This document shows positions 8,864 through 16,372 of a stretch of DNA of 36,286 bases, one piece after another. A model generated the notes under the pieces. That model did no database searches. It worked only from the letters and a program-made list of their open reading frames with translations, and was not told where the DNA came from. The position numbers and the translations under genes were made by a program. Origin of the DNA: Gemmatimonadota bacterium (GTDB lineage: Bacteria; Gemmatimonadota; Gemmatimonadetes; Gemmatimonadales; Gemmatimonadaceae); the NCBI GenBank assembly GCA_023249305.1, contig JAHFCU010000004.1, positions 74,399-110,684 of the forward strand. Direction: 5' to 3'. Numbering within the stretch: the stretch's first letter is position 1; each line of letters begins with the position of its first letter.

Positions 8864-10614
8864 GGCCGGTCCTGCGTCATGGTGATCGCCCCGCGTGGAC
8901 ACTCGGCGGCGCAGATGCCGCATCCCTTGCAGTAGTCCATCGCAATCGCGTACGCGCCGTCGGCCGCGTGCGTGATCGCCGCGTCGGGGCAGAAGATCAG
9001 GCAGACGTCGCATTCCGTGCAGACGCCGCAGTTGAGGCAGCGCTTCGCTTCGTCCATCGCATCGGCCGTCGAGAGCCCCGAGTTCACTTCGCTGAAGCCG
9101 CGACGGGCAATGTCGCTCTCGAGGTGCGCCTCGGCGTGCCGCGGCACGCGGCGGAACTGCGTGAAGTTCAGGTCATCCGCCGTCACGACCTTATTCACCG
9201 CTGCCGTGCGGCGAATCGGATCGCGCCTCAGCCAGCGCGCCGCACTCAGGTTGCCATCGGCAAAGCGCAGCGCGTTCAATTCCGTCGTGTCGCCGTGGTA
9301 CCGGCGGAGATGGCGGTCAATGCCGATCGCGGCGCGCTTTCCCATACCGAGTGCGTCGGCTACAGTGCGCGCGAGGTCCGTCACGTCGCCGCTCGCGTAG
9401 AGCAAATCGCGACTCGTGCCGCCGAGCGCATCCACGCGCAGGCCGGAGTCGGCGCCCTCAACGTCGGTGAAGAACCCCTCCAGCGCCGATGATTCGCCGA
9501 TCGCCGTCAGCACCGTGTCCACTTCGAGCGTGAACCGCTCGCCCGTCGGCAGCGGCCGGCGGCGACCGCTCGCGTCGGGTTCTCCGAGCACCATGCGCTC
9601 GCACACCATCGTGTGCACGCGCCCGCCCTTCTCAGTGAACTCCAGCGGGTTGGCAAGGAAGACGAACTCCGCCCCCTCGCGCATCGCGTCCTCGATCTCC
9701 TCATTGATCGCCGGCATCTGCTCGCGCGTGCGGCGGTACGCCACGGTGACCTTGGCGCCGAGGCGCATCGCGCTGCGCGCGCAGTCCATGGCCGTGTTGC
9801 CTCCGCCGACGACGATTACACGCTTGCCCAGCTTAGGGCGTTTGCCGCTGTTCACGTTGCGCAGGAACGCGAGCCCCGGCCGTACGCCGGGCAACTGCTC
9901 GCCCGGGACATCGAGGGCGCGGCTCGTGTGCGCGCCGGTGGCGATGCACACCGCGTTGAAGGTCCTGGTCAGTTCGTCCCACGCCAGGTCGGTACCGATG
10001 CGCACGTCACACTTGATCTCGACCCCGTGTGCCGCCACCCGCGCGATGTCCTTGTCGAGCACTTCGCGCGGCAGCCGGAACTCGGGGATGCCGAGGCGAA
10101 GCATGCCACCCGGCAGCGGTGCTGACTCGAACACCGTCACGCCGTAGCCGAAGCGCGCGAGGTGGTACGCACACGCGAGGCCGGCGGGTCCGGAACCGAC
10201 CACCGCTACTCGCTCGGCACGCGGCGCGCCCTTCAGTAGCGGCGCCGGCCGTTCATGCGCCAGATCGCCCATCGCGCGTTCCACCGCGTGAATGGCCACG
10301 GCGCCGTCGAGCGCGCGCCGGTTGCACGCGTTCTCGCACGGATGATGGCAGACGCGGCCCGTCACTGCGGGGAGTGGATTCTCCGCGAGCAACAGGTCGC
10401 GCGCTTCGTCCACGCGCCCCTCGCGAAGCAGGTTCAGGTACCCCTCGATGTCGATGCCTACCGGGCAGCCGGCGTTGCACGGCGCCACGCGATCGTGGTA
10501 CTCGGGAAACTGGTACTTCCACGAACCTGTCCGCGTCACGAGCGACGAGATGGTGCTGATCGCCACCTCCGGCACGGCGCGCGTGCCCGGCGTCGTTGCG
10601 ATCGTCTCAGGCAC
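8860..10614 (-). CDS. GltD/NfnL-like flavoprotein fused to a POR-delta dicluster ferredoxin
   Basis: The 584-residue protein joins two parts. Residues 1-450 resemble the glutamate synthase small subunit and NfnL: an N-terminal Cys cluster (Cys46, 50, 89, 93, 97), the FAD motif VVGSGPAG (138-145), the NAD(P) motif VVGGGNTA (268-275) and the end motif ASGDV. Residues about 520-584 are a delta-subunit-like 2[4Fe-4S] ferredoxin, with Cys526/529/532/535/538/542 and Cys562/565/568/572. It lies between gamma and alpha, where a separate delta gene would be expected. The simplest reading is that it carries electrons from the TPP clusters to FAD and NAD(P)+, or the reverse. Bifurcation is possible but unproven. 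Its GTG start overlaps the gamma stop by eight bases. Confidence 0.88.
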   Translation of the reverse strand: MPETIATTPGTRAVPEVAISTISSLVTRTGSWKYQFPEYHDRVAPCNAGCPVGIDIEGYLNLLREGRVDEARDLLLAENPLPAVTGRVCHHPCENACNRRALDGAVAIHAVERAMGDLAHERPAPLLKGAPRAERVAVVGSGPAGLACAYHLARFGYGVTVFESAPLPGGMLRLGIPEFRLPREVLDKDIARVAAHGVEIKCDVRIGTDLAWDELTRTFNAVCIATGAHTSRALDVPGEQLPGVRPGLAFLRNVNSGKRPKLGKRVIVVGGGNTAMDCARSAMRLGAKVTVAYRRTREQMPAINEEIEDAMREGAEFVFLANPLEFTEKGGRVHTMVCERMVLGEPDASGRRRPLPTGERFTLEVDTVLTAIGESSALEGFFTDVEGADSGLRVDALGGTSRDLLYASGDVTDLARTVADALGMGKRAAIGIDRHLRRYHGDTTELNALRFADGNLSAARWLRRDPIRRTAAVNKVVTADDLNFTQFRRVPRHAEAHLESDIARRGFSEVNSGLSTADAMDEAKRCLNCGVCTECDVCLIFCPDAAITHAADGAYAIAMDYCKGCGICAAECPRGAITMTQDRP

Positions 10615-11200
10615 GAGCCACCTCCCTCACCGCAACGCTGCCCATCGCCGCGTGCCGCACCGCGCCCATCGCTTCCGTCGCCGCCGCGATGTTGGCGTCA
10701 ATCAGCATCGGCACTTCCTCGCGGATCGCGTCGCACATCGTCCGAGAGGAGATCAGGCCGCTGTCGGCGGCAAACGCGCCGAGGATCGCCGTGTTCACGA
10801 TCGGCTGCGCCTTGCCGCCTAGACCGTGCCGAACCGCAATGCCCGTGGCGTCTACGGTGCTCACGTGCGCACGCTCGAGCAGTTGCGGAAAGTCCTCCGG
10901 CGCCCGGTCGGAGTTGATGAGGATTCGCCCGCCGGGTTTGAGTCCGGCCGTGATATCGGTGGCGCTAATCAGCGTCGAATCGAGCACGATCAAGTCGTCG
11001 GGCGTCTCGATCTCACACCGCAGGCGGATAGGCTTGTCGTCCACGCGCAGGAAGGCCGTGACCGGCGATCCGCGCCGTTCGACGCCGAACATGGGGAAGG
11101 ACTGCACCTGTCGTCCTTCGAGAAAGAGTGCAACGGCCAGCAGCTTCGAGGCGACGACAGTGCCCTGCCCGCCACGGCCGTGCAATCGAAGTTCACGCAT
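10607..11200 (-). CDS. porG: 2-oxoacid (pyruvate):ferredoxin oxidoreductase, gamma subunit
   Basis: The 197-residue protein has the gamma-subunit signature LHGRGGQGTVVASKLLA at its N terminus and SFPMFGVERRGSPV (about 35-48). The gamma domain binds CoA and/or stabilises the heteromer in POR and VOR enzymes. The frame stays open upstream, but the ATG at 11200 begins the conserved domain directly. It overlaps the stop of the small Cys-rich gene by eight bases (ATGCGTGA), implying translational coupling. Downstream it overlaps the flavoprotein start by eight bases (GTGCCTGA). Confidence 0.92.
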   Translation of the reverse strand: MRELRLHGRGGQGTVVASKLLAVALFLEGRQVQSFPMFGVERRGSPVTAFLRVDDKPIRLRCEIETPDDLIVLDSTLISATDITAGLKPGGRILINSDRAPEDFPQLLERAHVSTVDATGIAVRHGLGGKAQPIVNTAILGAFAADSGLISSRTMCDAIREEVPMLIDANIAAATEAMGAVRHAAMGSVAVREVARA

Positions 11201-11384
11201 GATCGTGGTCCGGTCGCCGGCGCGGCTTCGATGCACTCGGCAGCGTGGAGCGTTCACAGTGCTCGCAATCCGTCTGCACGTCGGGGCACGGCACGCCGTC
11301 GCACTGCGCGACCTGACATGGGAGGCCGGTCCCGCTCTGCGGGGCGTCCTCGGTGAGCGCGGGAGCTACTGGGGCGAACTTCAT
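11193..11384 (-). CDS. Cys-rich 63-residue protein leading the oxidoreductase operon
   Basis: A short ORF with ATG at 11384 has a strong Shine-Dalgarno (GGAAGG) four bases upstream and ends inside the start of porG (overlap ATGCGTGA). The 63-residue product has five Cys in the centre (Cys23, 28, 33, 40, 43; spacing 4-4-6-2) and two His near the C terminus (60, 62). The tail is Arg/Pro/His-rich and there is no signal peptide. The pattern suggests metal or Fe-S binding, perhaps in assembly or electron transfer of the oxidoreductase. I do not recognise the family. The longer frame opening at 11519 lacks the good ribosome site. Confidence 0.7.
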   Translation of the reverse strand: MKFAPVAPALTEDAPQSGTGLPCQVAQCDGVPCPDVQTDCEHCERSTLPSASKPRRRPDHDHA

Positions 11385-11547
11385 GGTACCTTCCCGTTCC
11401 GTTTCGACACGGCGGCCAATCGACCGCCGATGACGGCATACTAACGATGGGATCTGGCGGGCGTGGTGGGGTAAATACCGGGTGCAATCGTCCGAGTTCG
11501 CCTCACAGAACCCTGACATGAGTGCTGGGTGCAGGGGCTTGGTCCGA

Positions 11548-11567
11548 AGGAACGAGTGTTCGTTCCT
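11548..11567 (-). other. Hairpin directly after the M28 peptidase stop
   Basis: AGGAACGA and TCGTTCCT pair perfectly over 8 bp with a 4-base loop, immediately downstream of the peptidase stop codon. No T run follows on the minus strand. It may block exonucleases or help Rho-dependent ending rather than act as a classic terminator. Confidence 0.5.
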
Positions 11568-13133
11568 CTATCTCCCCTTTCGCGGAACGCGCGTATCCGC
11601 CATCGCCGCATGGTACGCGTAACTCGCCATCACGACCGCGTTCTTCATCAGGTCGTTGGCGTTGATCGTCTCGAGGTAGTCGAGATTCGTGTGCCCCGCG
11701 CTGCCGGGAATGTGATCCTGCAGGAACTGGAAACCCGGCAGGCCGGCCTCGTCGAACGACACGTGGTCGGTGCTTCCGACGCTCTGGTTCGACACGGTCG
11801 TCATGCCGAAGTCGCGGAACGGTTCCATCCACGCGGCCAGCATCGTGCGCGCCGCCTCGTTCCCTTGCAGGTAGATGCCGCGATACTGCCCGGCACCGTA
11901 GTCCTGGTTGAAGTACGCCGAGAACTTCTCGTACGCCGGCTTGGGCGGATACAGCGAATCGCGCGGTGAGCCGAAGTGGCTGCGCACGTAGGCGCGCGAT
12001 CCAAACAGCCCCTGCTCCTCGCCGCTCCACAGCGCGACGCGAATCGTGCGCCGCGGCTTGGCGCCCACGGCCTTGAGAATGCGCGCCGCCTCGAGCGCCA
12101 CGGCGACGCCCGACGTGTTGTCGCTCGAGTTCGGGCTCGCGTGCCACGTGTCGAAGTGCGCGCCGATCATCACGACTTCGTCCTTGAGATCGGAGCCGGG
12201 GATCTCGCCGACGAGATTCGCCGCCTGTTCAACCTTCGCGCCGATCCGGTTGCGCACCTCCACTTCGACGCGCACCGCCATGCCGCGCTGCAGCAGGCGA
12301 TACATCCGGTTGTAGTGCTCCGGCGTCACGGCGACCATCGCGGGCGACGTGAGCATTCCGTCGCGCGCCCAGCCGTCCTCGCGGGCGCCGGGACGCGAAA
12401 AGCCCCATACGTACCCGACGCCGCCGCCATCGCTCTGCAGGACGACGGCCACGCCTTCAGCGGTATAGAACGCCACTTTCTCCGCGGCGCTGAGCAGCTC
12501 CGCGTTGCGCACCACGCGCGGCGGCGTTGGGCGCGGGGGCACGATCACGGTGCGCTCGAGCGCGGCGAGATCCGCCTCCGTGAGGCGCGGAGTGCCGGCC
12601 GCCATGGCGTCGAGGTTGATGCGCACCGGCGGCGTGACGAGCACCGCCTTCCCCCGGAGCGTGCCGCGGTATTTCTCGAGATCGGCGCGCAATTGGAGGT
12701 CCACGAGCGCCGCCTCGGCGACAACCCGCCCGCCGGTGCCGTTCGTGTGCGCAATCGGGTAGGCCGTCATCGGCGTGTAGTCGGGCGCGAGCAGATGTAG
12801 CGACACGTACTCGTTGTCCCACGTGACGCCGTAATTCATGAACGGTTCGGCGACGACGTTGACGAGACCGATGCGCGCCATCTCGCCGAGCGCCCACTGC
12901 TGCGCGCGCTGCATGTCGCGCGACATCGTGAGGCGCGCGCCGAGCACGTCGGTCATGTACGACTCGAGATCCATCACGCGCGAGTGCTGCAGGCCTTCTT
13001 CGCGGATCTTCGCGACCATGGCCCAATCGACGGTGCCGCTCGCGCTGGGTCCGGCGGCAGCGATGATGAGTGCGGCGCTCGTGAGGACAAGTAGCAGCGA
13101 GATGGTGAATCGAGTGACGCGTGCGATGGTCAT
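11568..13133 (-). CDS. Secreted M28 family zinc peptidase with PA-type insert
   Basis: The 521-residue protein starts with a signal peptide or membrane anchor (hydrophobic 10-28). Residues about 130-290 form a protease-associated (PA)-like region. The catalytic M28 domain carries the co-catalytic zinc ligands: His326 (GAHFDTWH), Asp338 (SSDNTSG), Glu372/Glu373 (SGEEQGL) and His481 (GSAGHTNLDYLE), with a further acidic ligand probably near Asp411. Family members are aminopeptidases or carboxypeptidases acting outside the cytoplasm. The ATG start has only a weak ribosome site. The next gene on the same strand starts downstream at 11384, past the hairpin at 11548-11567; the plus-strand amidohydrolase is divergent. 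Confidence 0.92.
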   Translation of the reverse strand: MTIARVTRFTISLLLVLTSAALIIAAAGPSASGTVDWAMVAKIREEGLQHSRVMDLESYMTDVLGARLTMSRDMQRAQQWALGEMARIGLVNVVAEPFMNYGVTWDNEYVSLHLLAPDYTPMTAYPIAHTNGTGGRVVAEAALVDLQLRADLEKYRGTLRGKAVLVTPPVRINLDAMAAGTPRLTEADLAALERTVIVPPRPTPPRVVRNAELLSAAEKVAFYTAEGVAVVLQSDGGGVGYVWGFSRPGAREDGWARDGMLTSPAMVAVTPEHYNRMYRLLQRGMAVRVEVEVRNRIGAKVEQAANLVGEIPGSDLKDEVVMIGAHFDTWHASPNSSDNTSGVAVALEAARILKAVGAKPRRTIRVALWSGEEQGLFGSRAYVRSHFGSPRDSLYPPKPAYEKFSAYFNQDYGAGQYRGIYLQGNEAARTMLAAWMEPFRDFGMTTVSNQSVGSTDHVSFDEAGLPGFQFLQDHIPGSAGHTNLDYLETINANDLMKNAVVMASYAYHAAMADTRVPRKGR

Positions 13134-13240
13134 ATGCGCTGTGAGTGGGGAGTGCGGAGCGAAGAAACGATGAGCACGGCGAGATGCGAAACGTGACGTG
13201 AACGGCGCCGAGGGGTAAGGACCCGGTGGACAGGCTGGAC

Positions 13241-13271
13241 GGCGGCACCTCCGAAAGGGGTGCCGCCTTTT
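13241..13271 (+). terminator. Terminator-like hairpin in the leader of the amidohydrolase
   Basis: GGCGGCACCTC and GGGGTGCCGCC pair over 11 bp (one G.U) around CGAAA, followed by TTTTGT on the plus strand. No plus-strand gene ends upstream of it: the upstream gene is divergent. It may thus end a short leader RNA or act as an attenuator about 100 bases before the amidohydrolase start. A weak promoter-like pair, TTGTGC (13270) and TACAAC (13292), lies just after it. Confidence 0.6.
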
Positions 13272-13321
13272 GTGCCCTTGCAGGGACTGACTACAACGCG
13301 GGGGAGTTCACCCGATTTCCG

Positions 13322-13339
13322 AGGGTCGCTGGCGACCCT
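13322..13339 (+). other. Short perfect hairpin upstream of the amidohydrolase
   Basis: AGGGTCGC and GCGACCCT are perfectly complementary with two bases between them. It lies about 30 bases upstream of the start codon and could be an operator or a leader stem. Confidence 0.4.
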
Positions 13340-13371
13340 ACTAGTGGAACGTCCTGTAAATGGAGACAGTC

Positions 13372-15093
13372 ATGCCGTCCATAACCCGTCGGACATTCGC
13401 CGCCGCTGTGGCGGGAGGCGCCGCCGCCCTTTCTCCTCGATGGGCACACGCGCGTGAAGCGTGTTGCGCGCTGGACACACCAGCAAGAATGGACGCCGAC
13501 CTTGTGTTGCTTAACGGAAGGATTATCACCGTTGACGCCCGCGACTCGATCGCCGAGGCGATTGCGGTGCGCGACGGGAGGATCACCGCGGTGGGAACGA
13601 CGCAGGCCATGCGCGCGAACATCGGACCGTCGACGCGAGTCATCGAGCTCGGCGGCAAGTGCGTGACGCCAGGGCTCGTCGATTCCCACTTGCACCTTAT
13701 CCACTACGGGCATCAGTTCAACGACTTCTTCATGGATGTCCGGTTCCCCAAGGCTCGCTCCAAGAAGGATCTGCTGGATCTCGTCGCCGCGCGCGTGCGG
13801 GTGACACCGAAGGGACAGTGGGTCGTGAGCAATCAGGGGTTCAGCGTGAACCTCCCTATCGCGCCGACGCTGGCAGAGGTCGACGCGGTCTCCCCCGACC
13901 ATCCCGTCTACCTCAAGCATTGGTCGGGGCAGTTCTCGCTGGCAAACTCGCAGGCGTTGCGCTTGGCCGGCATCACGCGCAGCAGCCGCGATCCGGCCAA
14001 CGCCAAGATCGGCCGTGACGCCGCGGGCGAACCGAACGGCGTGCTCTCCCACTACCCCGCCGAGCAGATGGTCCAGCGCCTCATGCCCGAGTACCTCAAC
14101 TTCACCGAGGCTACGGTACGCGAGGGTCAGCGGCGAACGCTCGCGTTCGGCTACACGAGTGTGCAGGATGTGTTCGTCGCGCGTCAGGCGGACATTGACA
14201 TGTACCGACTGACCGCACGCAATGGCGGCCTGCAGCAGCGCCTTTACCTCATGCGCTACCTGGGCGCCGAGCAGGCGGTCGACGCGGTGGTGCAGCAGGT
14301 CGAGCGTTTCAAGGACGAGTGGCTCACGTTCGGCGGCTGGAAGCTCGCGATCGATGGCGGCGGCGGCGCCGGCACCCAGCTGATGTATGACCGCAGCCTC
14401 AACATGTCCAACCGCTCGTACCCGTTCTTCGAGCAGGCCGAACTCAACCGCATGATCCTGAAGCTGCACAAGACCGGCCTGCAGATCGCGGTGCATTCGT
14501 GTGGCGACCGCGCCATCGACATGGTCCTCAATGCGTACGAGGAGGCGCTCAGCGCCGTGCCGCGCGAAAATCATCGGCATCGCATTGAGCATTGCCTGTT
14601 CCCCACGACGCAGGCGCTGGAACGGATCAAGACGCTCGGCGTGGTGGTTTCCACGTCGCCGCAGTGGATTGCTTTTTACGGCGCGAACATGAGGCAGAGC
14701 GCCGACGACGCGACGATGGCGCGGTACCTCCCGCTGCGCACGATGATGAACATGGGCATACCGGTCGCCTTCGGCTGCGACGTGCCGGCGACGATCATGG
14801 GCGAGCCGAGGTGGGCGTTCATGGGCGCGGTCGCGCGCCGCATGCGTGAGGATTATGTCCCTGCCCCGGAACAGCGCATCAGCATCCGAGACGCCCTACG
14901 CATGCACACGATGGGTTCGGCGTATGCCGCGTTCGACGAGAACGTCAAGGGGTCAATCGAACCCGGGAAGATGGCCGACTTCGTGGTCTGGTCGCACGAC
15001 CTGTATCGGACGATGCCGCGCGACTGGGCCAACCTCAGGCCCGTGCAAGTCATCGTTGGCGGCAAGGTGATCGAAGGACTTACGTTCACCTGA
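13372..15093 (+). CDS. Tat-exported YtcJ-like amidohydrolase
   Basis: The 573-residue protein starts with a twin-arginine signal (ITRRTFAAA, then a hydrophobic run to about 27). The rest is an amidohydrolase-3/YtcJ-like metal-dependent hydrolase: an N-terminal beta domain (LVLLNGRIITVD), the metal motif DSHLHL (His106, His108) and a QIAVHSCGDRAID motif. HRIEHC, a FGCDVP segment and a C-terminal GSIEPGKMADFVVW close follow. The substrate is unknown; relatives act on amides, formamides or cyclic ureas. I use the ATG at 13372 because GGAG lies six bases upstream; the earlier ATG at 13360 overlaps that site and would put extra residues before the signal. Confidence 0.9.
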   Translation: MPSITRRTFAAAVAGGAAALSPRWAHAREACCALDTPARMDADLVLLNGRIITVDARDSIAEAIAVRDGRITAVGTTQAMRANIGPSTRVIELGGKCVTPGLVDSHLHLIHYGHQFNDFFMDVRFPKARSKKDLLDLVAARVRVTPKGQWVVSNQGFSVNLPIAPTLAEVDAVSPDHPVYLKHWSGQFSLANSQALRLAGITRSSRDPANAKIGRDAAGEPNGVLSHYPAEQMVQRLMPEYLNFTEATVREGQRRTLAFGYTSVQDVFVARQADIDMYRLTARNGGLQQRLYLMRYLGAEQAVDAVVQQVERFKDEWLTFGGWKLAIDGGGGAGTQLMYDRSLNMSNRSYPFFEQAELNRMILKLHKTGLQIAVHSCGDRAIDMVLNAYEEALSAVPRENHRHRIEHCLFPTTQALERIKTLGVVVSTSPQWIAFYGANMRQSADDATMARYLPLRTMMNMGIPVAFGCDVPATIMGEPRWAFMGAVARRMREDYVPAPEQRISIRDALRMHTMGSAYAAFDENVKGSIEPGKMADFVVWSHDLYRTMPRDWANLRPVQVIVGGKVIEGLTFT

Positions 15094-15152
15094 TCACGCA
15101 CCCCCCTTCACCAAGCCCCCGCACCCTTCCCCCTCCTTCTCGCCCTCTCACC
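15094..15152 (+). promoter_or_regulatory. C-rich, G-poor spacer, candidate Rho-utilisation region
   Basis: The 59 bases between the amidohydrolase stop and the next ATG contain about 37 C and only 4 G. This strand bias is extreme for this window and resembles rut sites, where Rho loads on unstructured C-rich RNA. There is no Shine-Dalgarno before the downstream start. Confidence 0.35.
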
Positions 15153-16139
15153 ATGTCCATCTCTCGCCGCGGCTTCCTCGCCTCGTCATCGCTCGCGCTG
15201 GCCTGCACCGCGCTGGATTGGCGTTCGCTCCTCGCGCAGGGACCGTCGCCACAGCAGCCTGATCCGCTCACGCTCCTACGGGGCACCATCGGCACGTTTA
15301 CCGGCCGCGGCGGCACTATCGGCTGGCACGTTGACCGTGCGAGCGTGGTCGTGGTGGATTCGCAGTTCCCGGCCACGGCGCAAACCTGCCTTGATGCCGT
15401 GAATGTGCGCACTGGCTCGCGCGCCATAGACTACTTGGTCAACACGCATCATCACGCCGACCACACGGGCGGCAACGGTGTGTTCCGGCCAGTGGCGAAG
15501 AAGATCCTCGCGCAGGCCAACGTGCCGAGGTTGCAGCGCGAGGCCGCCGAGCGCGCGGTGCTCGCCGCGCAAAACGCGCCCCCGCCGCCGCCCCCTGTCC
15601 CAGGTGCGCCGCCTGCACCGGCCACGCCTACCGTAGTGCCACCCGCCCAGCAGGTCTATGCCGACACGCTGTTCGATACGACGTGGCGCGAAACGGTGGG
15701 CGGCGAGGTGATGGCGCTCAAGTACTACGGCGCGGCGCACACCGGCGGTGATGCGGTGATCACGTTTGAGAAGGCCAACGTCGTCCACGTCGGCGACCTG
15801 GTCTTCAACCGGCGTCATCCGGTGATTGACCGTCCGGGCGGCGCGAACATCGCGCACTGGATGGTGGTGCTCGACCAGGTTGCGCGGGACCACCCAGCGG
15901 ACACGATCTACATCTTCGGGCATGCCGCGCCGAACGTCGCGGCGACCGGCGCCAACGCCGACCTACTCTATCAGCGCGACTATTTCGGCGCGCTGCTCGA
16001 GTACGTGCGCGGACAGATCAAGGCGGGCAAGCCGAGGGAGGTGATCGTGAAGCTCACCGATGTGCTCCCAAGCTTCCCGGATCACGGCCCGTTGATCGAG
16101 CGCGTACTGACCGCGGCTTACGACGAGTTGTCGGCGTGA
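15153..16139 (+). CDS. Exported metallo-beta-lactamase-fold hydrolase
   Basis: The 328-residue protein begins with a Tat-like signal (ISRRGFLASSS). It has the MBL-fold zinc motif THHHADHTGG (His99, His101, Asp103, His104), His196 (AAHTGGD), Asp215 (HVGDLVFN) and His257 (IFGHAAPN), which make a complete two-metal site. A proline/alanine-rich loop (about 142-166) is inserted before the third ligand. The substrate cannot be named; relatives include lactonases, thioesterases and class B-like enzymes. It lies 59 bases after the amidohydrolase on the same strand, so both may share a transcript. The next gene has its own promoter candidate 30 bases after this stop. Confidence 0.9.
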   Translation: MSISRRGFLASSSLALACTALDWRSLLAQGPSPQQPDPLTLLRGTIGTFTGRGGTIGWHVDRASVVVVDSQFPATAQTCLDAVNVRTGSRAIDYLVNTHHHADHTGGNGVFRPVAKKILAQANVPRLQREAAERAVLAAQNAPPPPPPVPGAPPAPATPTVVPPAQQVYADTLFDTTWRETVGGEVMALKYYGAAHTGGDAVITFEKANVVHVGDLVFNRRHPVIDRPGGANIAHWMVVLDQVARDHPADTIYIFGHAAPNVAATGANADLLYQRDYFGALLEYVRGQIKAGKPREVIVKLTDVLPSFPDHGPLIERVLTAAYDELSA

Positions 16140-16168
16140 CTCGATGCGGGACGGGCCGGTCCCCACGC

Positions 16169-16196
16169 TTGACGGGCGGGCCACCCCGCCGATACT
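16169..16196 (+). promoter_or_regulatory. Candidate promoter of the asnB leader
   Basis: TTGACG (16169-16174; 5 of 6 consensus) and GATACT (16191-16196; 4 of 6) are 16 bases apart, predicting a start near 16203, eight bases before the leader ORF. The spacer is entirely an inverted repeat, GGCGGG-CCAC-CCCGCC (16175-16190), which could be an operator or the 3' hairpin of the upstream gene. Confidence 0.55.
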
Positions 16197-16210
16197 CTTC
16201 GCCGACACCC

Positions 16211-16297
16211 ATGACGCACTTCCTCTCACGGTCCAGCCGCAATACCAATCGAGACCTTCGCGCGAATCGCGCGTGGGCCGGTGAGGGCATGTCGTAG
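16211..16297 (+). CDS. Putative Asn-rich leader peptide of asnB (28 residues)
   Basis: The ORF runs from ATG 16211 to TAG 16295-16297, between the candidate promoter and the terminator before asnB. Asn occurs at residues 11, 13 and 19, always as AAT (16241, 16247, 16265), whereas all six Asn codons of asnB are AAC. Three Asn in nine codons directly upstream of an asparagine synthetase is the hallmark of a leader whose translation senses charged Asn-tRNA. No Shine-Dalgarno is visible and the predicted 5' leader is only about eight bases, so initiation would be near-leaderless. That is the weak point of the call. Confidence 0.55.
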   Translation: MTHFLSRSSRNTNRDLRANRAWAGEGMS

Positions 16298-16331
16298 GCG
16301 CCTGATCGTCCGGATACCACCCCCGATTCGC
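16262..16331 (+). promoter_or_regulatory. Candidate antiterminator of the asnB attenuator
   Basis: GCGAATCGCGCGTGG (16262-16276) is complementary at 13 of 15 positions to CCACCCCCGATTCGC (16317-16331), including a perfect 8-bp block. The second segment contains the whole 5' arm of the terminator, so the two structures are mutually exclusive. The first segment can also fold locally as CGCGCG-AAT-CGCGCG (16259-16273), which would protect it. A ribosome waiting on the AAT at 16247 should cover RNA to about 16260. That would disrupt the local hairpin and free the antiterminator arm. The model is inferred from base pairing only. Confidence 0.55.
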
Positions 16332-16355
16332 TAACGCGGATCGGGGGCTTTTCTT
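16320..16355 (+). terminator. Intrinsic terminator just upstream of asnB (attenuator)
   Basis: CCCCCGATTCGC (16320-16331) and GCGGATCGGGGG (16336-16347) pair over 12 bp with one wobble and a TAAC loop. CTTTTCTT follows. The T run ends about five bases before the asnB ribosome-binding site GGGAG (16360-16364). A terminator at this point, after the gene's own promoter candidate, is best explained as an attenuator; it could alternatively end the 15153-16139 transcript. Confidence 0.85.
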
Positions 16356-16372
16356 ATCTCGGGAGTTCCTCC

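Noticed and set aside
16144..16282. Alternative leader ORF before asnB starting at ATG 16144
   Set aside because: It starts upstream of the promoter candidate, has no ribosome site and carries no cluster of Asn codons.
16140..16372. T-box riboswitch controlling asnB
   Set aside because: No T-box-like sequence (TGGNACCGCG) precedes the terminator, and the strong antiterminator pairing is with the Asn-codon ORF instead.
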